In this document: in pieces, positions 58,901 to 64,000 of the stretch
Layout: each line of letters opens with the position of its first letter
How positions within the stretch are numbered: position 1 is the first letter of the stretch
NCBI RefSeq assembly: GCF_026343115.1
Contig: NZ_JAPEMC010000001.1
Span: 4,297,501 to 4,361,500 of the forward strand
DNA: 64,000 bases
Reading direction: 5' to 3'
Source: Streptomyces sp. NBC_00102
GTDB taxonomy: Bacteria; Actinomycetota; Actinomycetes; Streptomycetales; Streptomycetaceae
The notes under the pieces: generated by a model
Told to the model about the DNA's origin: nothing
The model's database searches: none
Seen by the model: the letters and a program-made list of their open reading frames with translations, nothing else
Program-made: the position numbers and the translations under genes

Positions 58901-61225
58901 ATGCCGGAGAACGCCTCCGAGGTGACCGCCGCCGGGATCGCCCGCCTGGCCGGAGTCGGGCGGGCCGCCGTCAGCAACTGGCGCCGCCGGCACGCGGACT
59001 TCCCGAAGCCGGTCGGCGGTACGGAGACCAGCCCGTCCTTCGTGCTCGCCGAGGTGGAAGAGTGGCTCCGGGGCCAGGGCAAGCTCGTCGAGGTGCCGCT
59101 CCGGGAGCGCGTCTGGCAGCAGCTCGCCGGACATCCCGCCGGGCCCGTCGCCGCGCTGATCCACGTGGGCTGCGCCCTGCTGCTCGTACGCGACCGGCCC
59201 ACCGTATGGCTGGAGTTGGCGGAGGTCTCGGACGAACGCGTCGCCCGGCTGCTGCCCGAGGCCCTCGCCCCCGTACTCGACTCCCGGTTCGGGCCGGAGG
59301 CATCCGACGGGCAGGGGCAGGGGCAGGGGGGTGGGCCGGAGGGCCTCGCGCCGGCCGCCGCCCCGGCCGCCGTCTCGGCCGTCGGGGTCCCCGGGGCCGA
59401 GGAGCTGCGGCCGTCCGTACCGCTGCTTCGCGGGGCCGCCGCGCTGGCGGCGGAGTCCGGGGCGGGCCAAGCGTTCGAGTTCCTGTTCGGCCGCCAACTG
59501 GACGCCAATCCACGGCAGTACACGCTCACCCCGCCCGAACTGGCCACCCTCATGGCGGACCTGGCCCTCCGGGGCGAAGGTCCGGGCCGCGGCCCGTCCG
59601 GGAAGGTGCCCGCCCCGGTCGTCCTGGACCCCGCGTCCGGGACGGGGGCGCTGCTGCGCGCGGTCGGCAGGCCCGCGGTCCTGTACGCACAGGAGTCCGA
59701 CCCCGACCTCGCGGCGCTCACCGCGCTGCGCCTCGCCCTGGGTACGGGCGGGGGCGCGGCCGGTGGTGCGGCCCCGGAAGCGCCGGGGCTTTCGGTGCGT
59801 GCCGGCGACACCCTGCGCGCGGACGCCTTCCCGAAGCTGGCCGCCGACGTGGTGCTCTGCCACCCACCGTTCAACGAACGCAACTGGGGTCACGACGAGT
59901 TGGCCTACGACCCCCGGTGGGAGTACGGCTATCCGGCCCGAGCGGAGTCCGAACTCGCCTGGGTTCAGCACGCGTTGGCCCGACTGCGGCCCGGTGGCAC
60001 CGCCGTGCTGCTGATGCCGCCTGCCGCCGTCTCCCGCCGCTCCGGCCGCCGCATCCGCGCCGACCTGCTGCGCCGGGGCGCGCTGCGGGCCGTCGTCGCG
60101 CTCCCCGCCGGGGCGGCCCCGCCGTACGGCATCCCGCTGCATCTGTGGATTCTGCGCAAGCCGGACCACGGCGTGCAGCCCTCGCCGGGGCTCCTCCTCG
60201 TCGACACCGCCGAGTCGCCCGACCCCGCGGTGGGCGCGGCCGCAGGCGCCGGAAGCCTCGCGGGGAGCGGCCGCGAACGGATCGACTGGCCGCTCGTCCG
60301 GCGCACGGTGCTCGACGCCTGGGGGGCCTTCACCGCCGCCGACCCCTTCACCACCGCCGACCGTGGACCCGGCACCGACCCCTTCACCACCGCCGACCGC
60401 GGACCCGGCACCGACCCCTTCACCGCCACCGACCGCGGACCCGCCACCCCGCAGGACACCGCGCCCGTCACCGGGGCGAGCCGGGTCGTGCCCGTCGTCG
60501 ACCTCCTCGACGACGACGTCGACCTCACCCCCGGACGTCATCTCCCCCGGCCCGCCACCGCCGGGGGAGTGGCCGAACTCGCGGCAGTGCGGGACCGGTT
60601 GACCGACGAGCTGCGGCTCACCCTCCGGCTGACCCCGCCGTCCGCCGACCCGGTCGAGCCCGCCTCCCGGCCGTTCACCACCCTCGGCGAACTCGCCCGC
60701 GCGGGCGCGCTCCGGCTCAGCACCGGCGGCTCCGGCGGAGGGCGGGGCCCCGTCCTCACCGAACACGACGTTCTCGGCAACACCCCGCCCAGCGGCGCCC
60801 CCACCGGCCCCGCGGAGGATCCGGTCGTCCTCCGTACCGGTGACGTCGTCGTTCCCGTGCTGGGCGGCGGCTCGGTCGTCCGGGTCGTGGACGAGGCGAC
60901 CGCCGGCGCCGTGCTCGGTCGCAACCTCCAACTGCTGCGCCCCGATCCGTCCGTGCTCGACCCGTGGTTCCTCGCCGGGTTCCTGCGCGGCACCGCCAAC
61001 ACCCGGCGCGCCAGCAGCCACGCCTCCACCGCGTCACGGCTCGACGCCCGCCGGATCCGGCTGCCCCGTCTCCCGCTGGACGAACAGCGGCGGTACGGTG
61101 TGCAGTTCCGCGCCCTCGCCGCCTTCGAGGACGCGCTGCGCACGGCGGGCCGACTCGGCGGACTGCTGGTCCAGGGCATGTACGACGGACTCACGGACGG
61201 GACGGTGTCCCCGCCGGTGAGCTGA
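58901..61225 (+). CDS. HTH / N6-DNA-methylase / specificity-like fusion with atypical motif IV
   Basis: A 774-residue protein. Residues 5-50 are an HTH (GIARLAGVGRAAVSNWRRRHADFPKP). The centre is a type I HsdM-like methylase: SAM motif I VLDPASGTGALL (about 245), and motif IV LCHPPFNERNWG, with His321 in place of Asn. GGTAVLLMPPAAV and ALRAVVALPAGAAP follow. A linker with three 12-residue repeats leads to an HsdS-like region (FTTLGELARAG, LRTGDVVVPVL, RRIRLPRLPLDEQRRYG). No restriction subunit adjoins. Catalysis is doubtful; a DNA-recognising regulatory role is possible. Confidence 0.8.
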   Translation: MPENASEVTAAGIARLAGVGRAAVSNWRRRHADFPKPVGGTETSPSFVLAEVEEWLRGQGKLVEVPLRERVWQQLAGHPAGPVAALIHVGCALLLVRDRPTVWLELAEVSDERVARLLPEALAPVLDSRFGPEASDGQGQGQGGGPEGLAPAAAPAAVSAVGVPGAEELRPSVPLLRGAAALAAESGAGQAFEFLFGRQLDANPRQYTLTPPELATLMADLALRGEGPGRGPSGKVPAPVVLDPASGTGALLRAVGRPAVLYAQESDPDLAALTALRLALGTGGGAAGGAAPEAPGLSVRAGDTLRADAFPKLAADVVLCHPPFNERNWGHDELAYDPRWEYGYPARAESELAWVQHALARLRPGGTAVLLMPPAAVSRRSGRRIRADLLRRGALRAVVALPAGAAPPYGIPLHLWILRKPDHGVQPSPGLLLVDTAESPDPAVGAAAGAGSLAGSGRERIDWPLVRRTVLDAWGAFTAADPFTTADRGPGTDPFTTADRGPGTDPFTATDRGPATPQDTAPVTGASRVVPVVDLLDDDVDLTPGRHLPRPATAGGVAELAAVRDRLTDELRLTLRLTPPSADPVEPASRPFTTLGELARAGALRLSTGGSGGGRGPVLTEHDVLGNTPPSGAPTGPAEDPVVLRTGDVVVPVLGGGSVVRVVDEATAGAVLGRNLQLLRPDPSVLDPWFLAGFLRGTANTRRASSHASTASRLDARRIRLPRLPLDEQRRYGVQFRALAAFEDALRTAGRLGGLLVQGMYDGLTDGTVSPPVS
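60345..60448 (+). repeat. Three 36-bp tandem repeats in the methylase-like gene
   Basis: Copies at 60345-60380, 60381-60416 and a partial third to 60448. They encode DPFTTADRGPGT repeats in the linker between the methylase and specificity-like parts. Unit length keeps the frame. Confidence 0.85.
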
Positions 61226-61319
61226 GTCACATCCGTTGTGCACAACCAGGGAACGGCTGTCCGCGTGGGTGTATACGCTCGCACCACCACATCCGCCCAT
61301 CGCCTCCCGGGAGCGGCAC

Positions 61320-61982
61320 ATGCACGGCTACGGCTATCCGCCGGAGCTTCCCCCGGCACGCCCTTCCTCGGCGGCGCTGACGGTCCTGCGCGTGGTCTTC
61401 GTGGCGCTGACCGTGCTGAGCTGCGGTTTTCTGGGCTGGGCGGCGACGCTGCGGCTGGCGATCGTGACCCGCCGCCCACGCGACTGGGTGCTGTTCGTCC
61501 TGACCGCCGGGCTCACCGTGGCGCTCTTCGCCTATCTGGTGGCGATCCCCGAGGAGCAGGCGGAGCTGACGGACACCCAGGGGGTGATCATGCTCGGTGG
61601 GATATTCGCGCTCATGGGCGGCGTCACCTGGTACTACCTCTACCAGGACATCCGGCACTTCGGCCCGTACGGCCCCGTCGCCGCCGCGGCCCGCGCGCAG
61701 GCGGCCGGCTACCCGCCCGCCGTTCCGGTCCAGGGGTACGGCTACCCGCCCCTCCAGCAGACCCCTCCGTACGGCGCCCCGCCCGTCCCGCACCACCCGC
61801 AGGGCCCCACCACGCCCTACCCGTCCGTCCAGCACCAGCCCGTGCAACCGCCGCCCCCGCCCCAGCAGTCGAACCCCGTCCCGCCCCCGAAGCGCCCCGG
61901 CCCGCCCCAGCGGCTCGACCAGGTCCGCGCCGAGCTGGACGAGCTGAGCGACTACCTCCGGAAGGAGAACGAGGGCCGGTGA
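61320..61982 (+). CDS. Pro-rich membrane protein coupled to a Ser/Thr kinase
   Basis: A 220-residue protein. After a short N-terminal MHGYGYPPELPPARP come three hydrophobic segments (ALTVLRVVFVALTVLSCGFLGW, VLFVLTAGLTVALFAYLVAI, VIMLGGIFALMGGVTWYYLY). A long Pro/Tyr/Gln-rich tail and a terminal amphipathic helix (LDQVRAELDELSDYLRKE) follow. It overlaps the kinase gene by four bases (GTGA). The hydrophilic tail may anchor or regulate the cytosolic kinase. ATG 61320 has GGGAG upstream. Confidence 0.72.
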   Translation: MHGYGYPPELPPARPSSAALTVLRVVFVALTVLSCGFLGWAATLRLAIVTRRPRDWVLFVLTAGLTVALFAYLVAIPEEQAELTDTQGVIMLGGIFALMGGVTWYYLYQDIRHFGPYGPVAAAARAQAAGYPPAVPVQGYGYPPLQQTPPYGAPPVPHHPQGPTTPYPSVQHQPVQPPPPPQQSNPVPPPKRPGPPQRLDQVRAELDELSDYLRKENEGR

Positions 61983-63535
61983 GCGGACGGATCGTCGCCG
62001 GACGGTACGAACTCGCCGCGATCCTCGGGCAGGGCGGCATGGGCCAGGTCTGGACGGCCTACGACCGGCGGCTCGACCGCCGGGTCGCGGTGAAGCTGCT
62101 GCGCCCCGACCGGATGGGCGTGCCCGGCGGCCGGGAGGAGGCCGACGAACTGCGCCGCAGGTTCGCCCGGGAGTGCAGGGTGACCGCGCAGGTCGACCAC
62201 CCCGGACTCGTCACCGTCCACGACGCCGGGGGCGACGGCGACGACCTCTTCCTCGTCATGAGTCACGTCGAGGGCTCCGACCTCGCCGACCACCTCGCCG
62301 AGCACGACCCCTACCCGTGGCCCTGGGCCGTCGCGGTCGCCGCCCAGCTCTGCGCGGTGCTCAGCGCCGTGCACGCGGTGCCGATCGTCCACCGCGACCT
62401 CAAACCCCGCAACGTGATGGTCCGTCCCGACGGCACCGTCACCGTGCTCGACCTCGGCGTCGCCTCGGTACTGGACACCGACACCACCCGGCTCACCCAC
62501 ACCGGTTCGCCGATCGGCTCCCCGGCGTACATGGCGCCCGAGCAGGCGATGGGCGGTGCGGTCGGCCCGTACACCGACCTGTACGCCCTCGGTGTGCTGC
62601 TGCACGAACTGCTCAGCGGGGACGTGCCGTTCTCCGGGTCCACCGCCCTCGGCGTGCTCCACCGCCACCTCTACGAACCGCCGCTGCCGGTCCGCAGTAT
62701 CCGGGCCGACGTGCCCGAGCAGCTGGAGGCCCTCGTCCTGCGGCTGCTCGCCAAGGACCCGCAGGCCCGCCCCGGTTCCGCGCAGGAGGTGTACGAGGCC
62801 CTCGCCCCGTTGCTGCCCGCGCACGGCACGCCCGGCGGACCGCTCGACCCGACCCGCCCCTTCCTCCGCCCGCACGCGCCCTGGCCCGACCGGGCCGCCC
62901 CCGTCCCCGCACCGGCCACCGGCTTCGGCCCGCCGCCCGCACCCGCGCGGCCGGCATCCGGCCGGGCGGACGTGGCGCGCGCCGTCGACGACGTCAAGCG
63001 GCTCCTCGGCGAGGGCCGGATCACCCAGGCCGTGGACATCCTCGGCTCCATCCTGCCGACCGCCGCCGCCGAACACGGCGAACGCTCACCCGTCGTCCGC
63101 ATCCTGCGCAAGCAGTACGCGGCGACGCTGATGGACGACGGCCAGTACCGCCGCGCCCTGCCCGAACTGCGCCGCCTCGCCGACGACCGTGCCGCCGAGG
63201 CCGGACCCGGCGACCCGCAGACCCTCCAGTACCGCTACGACGCCGCCCAGTGCCTGGAGCAGCTCGGCGAGACGGCCGCCGCGCTCAACGAGTACCGCGC
63301 GGTCCTCCCGTACTACGAGAACGTCTACGGGGCCGTCGCCACCGACCCCGGCCGCTCCTTCGACATCCGCCACCGCATCGGCCTGCTGCTGCTCGCCGTC
63401 GGCGACCACACCGCGGGCCGGTCCCAGCTGCAGGCCCTGCTGTACGACACCGAGCGCTCCTACGGCCCGCACCACCCGCTCCCCGCCGAACTGCGCCGGC
63501 AGCTGACGCACCAGCGGGACGTTCGGGGCGGCTGA
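61979..63535 (+). CDS. Serine/threonine protein kinase with C-terminal TPR-like region
   Basis: A 518-residue Hanks-type kinase without a membrane helix. Residues 5-265 hold the domain: ILGQGGMGQVW (G loop), VAVKLL (Lys), HRDLKPRNVMV (catalytic loop), VLDLGVAS (DLG in place of DFG), and GSPAYMAPEQAMGG. After a Pro-rich linker, residues 330-515 are helical repeats (EARITQAVDILG-like GEGRITQAVDILGSIL, RRALPELRRLADDRAAEAG). The GTG at 61979 overlaps the upstream stop. Targets are unknown; the partner membrane protein could recruit it. Confidence 0.9.
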   Translation: MSGRIVAGRYELAAILGQGGMGQVWTAYDRRLDRRVAVKLLRPDRMGVPGGREEADELRRRFARECRVTAQVDHPGLVTVHDAGGDGDDLFLVMSHVEGSDLADHLAEHDPYPWPWAVAVAAQLCAVLSAVHAVPIVHRDLKPRNVMVRPDGTVTVLDLGVASVLDTDTTRLTHTGSPIGSPAYMAPEQAMGGAVGPYTDLYALGVLLHELLSGDVPFSGSTALGVLHRHLYEPPLPVRSIRADVPEQLEALVLRLLAKDPQARPGSAQEVYEALAPLLPAHGTPGGPLDPTRPFLRPHAPWPDRAAPVPAPATGFGPPPAPARPASGRADVARAVDDVKRLLGEGRITQAVDILGSILPTAAAEHGERSPVVRILRKQYAATLMDDGQYRRALPELRRLADDRAAEAGPGDPQTLQYRYDAAQCLEQLGETAAALNEYRAVLPYYENVYGAVATDPGRSFDIRHRIGLLLLAVGDHTAGRSQLQALLYDTERSYGPHHPLPAELRRQLTHQRDVRGG

Positions 63536-63689
63536 GCACCGGCCCGCCCGTACACCGCCCGGTGGCACCACATCCCCAACTCCTCCCGAATCGTTGGTCG
63601 AACCAGTGGCCCCCATGGCCGCCACTGCCTAACATCGATCACCGCAAGGCTTTGTGCACTGATGCACAAACTCTCATCGGGAGGCTCCT

Positions 63690-64000
63690 TTGCACCGCCG
63701 TCGTCGCACCGCGCTCACCCTCTCCGCCGCTCTCCTCCTCTCCGCGCCCGTTCTCACCGCCTGCGGCGGCGACGCCCACCCCGGGGCCGCCGCGATCGTC
63801 GGGGGACAGCGGATCGAGGTCTCCACCCTCCAGTCGGACGTCGCCGAGGTGCGCAGCGCCCAGCAGAGCTCGCCGCAGTCCGCCCAGCTGGTGAAGGGAT
63901 CCGGACAGCTCCCGCGCGCCGCTCTGCACCGGCTGATCTTCGGGCAGGTCCTCGACAAGGCGGCCGAGGACGCCGGAGTGACCGTCAGCCGCAAGGAGCT
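63690..64000 (+). CDS. SurA N-terminal-like lipoprotein (3' truncated by window)
   Basis: TTG 63690 lies five bases after GGGAGG and starts LHRRRRTALTLSAALLLSAP with lipobox LTAC. The mature part (GAAAIVGGQRIEVSTLQSDV, then a helical QLPRAALHRLIFGQVLDKAAEDAG) matches the SurA-type chaperone N-terminal domain found in actinobacterial lipoproteins. It is probably a periplasm-equivalent folding factor. The gene continues past the window. In related genomes mazG often follows, from memory. Confidence 0.75.
   Translation, partial: MHRRRRTALTLSAALLLSAPVLTACGGDAHPGAAAIVGGQRIEVSTLQSDVAEVRSAQQSSPQSAQLVKGSGQLPRAALHRLIFGQVLDKAAEDAGVTVSRKE

Overview
The window looks like Streptomyces chromosomal DNA. 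GC content is very high and third codon positions are almost all G or C. GTG and TTG starts are frequent. Several families are typical of the genus: LCP and SCO6745-like proteins, DUF6193, DUF6879 with an Scr1-type HTH protein, and HATPase/HTH pairs. One rare in-frame TTA (bldA-type) codon is present. The housekeeping order pth - rplY - prs - glmU - tRNA-Gln at one end and ABC exporter - mfd at the other indicates the chromosome core, with a long accessory stretch between them.

Layout. 1-5166: a gene end, a small membrane protein, then leftward pth, rplY (bL25), prs and glmU, and tRNA-Gln(UUG) with a strong terminator. 5.5-12.9 kb: an orphan histidine kinase, an HATPase protein facing an HTH/RR-motif/TPR protein coupled to an acetyltransferase, a small-protein/DUF6879/Scr1-HTH locus, and an LCP cell-wall enzyme. 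13.0-16.2 kb: a 1 kb non-coding leader with a perfect 20-bp palindrome, a 77-aa exported peptide, a 14-bp attenuator-like hairpin, and a TPR protein with an ATPase-like but P-loop-less N-terminus. 16.4-18.6 kb: an SGNH hydrolase and a DUF6193 protein. 18.6-23.4 kb: a compact polymorphic-toxin-like island of SUKH-3, a YwqJ-type deaminase, a WHH-nuclease/SUKH fusion and a YrhB/Imm35-deaminase-SUKH-4 fusion, with no visible secretion or trafficking domain.

23.6-37.8 kb: a DivIVA-like coiled-coil protein, several regulators, an EF-hand protein, another SUKH protein, two VOC proteins, AraC/GyrI-like, VanZ plus a VanRS-like two-component pair, an acetate-type symporter with its DUF485 partner, and a DHA2 exporter. 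38.2-45.8 kb: a MacB/FtsX-type ABC system, a possible gene relic, and mfd. 45.9-58.6 kb: an HATPase protein facing a UTRA-only/GntR overlapping pair, a Rieske oxygenase with the TTA codon, an OhrR-like regulator with a 30-bp palindrome facing two alpha/beta hydrolases, a Tat-exported amidase with a 60-aa overlapping gene, a TetR/SCO6745-like pair with a shared palindrome, an HNH lipoprotein and an LppX-like lipoprotein. 58.9-64 kb: an HTH/N6-methylase/specificity-like fusion whose motif IV is CHPPF, a Pro-rich membrane protein coupled to a Ser/Thr kinase with TPRs, and the start of a SurA-like lipoprotein.

The best candidates for something undescribed are the fused toxin/immunity island (18650-23351), the exported-peptide/attenuator/TPR locus (13625-16224), and the methylase-like protein (58901-61225). 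All functions are inferred from sequence alone; no database search was run.
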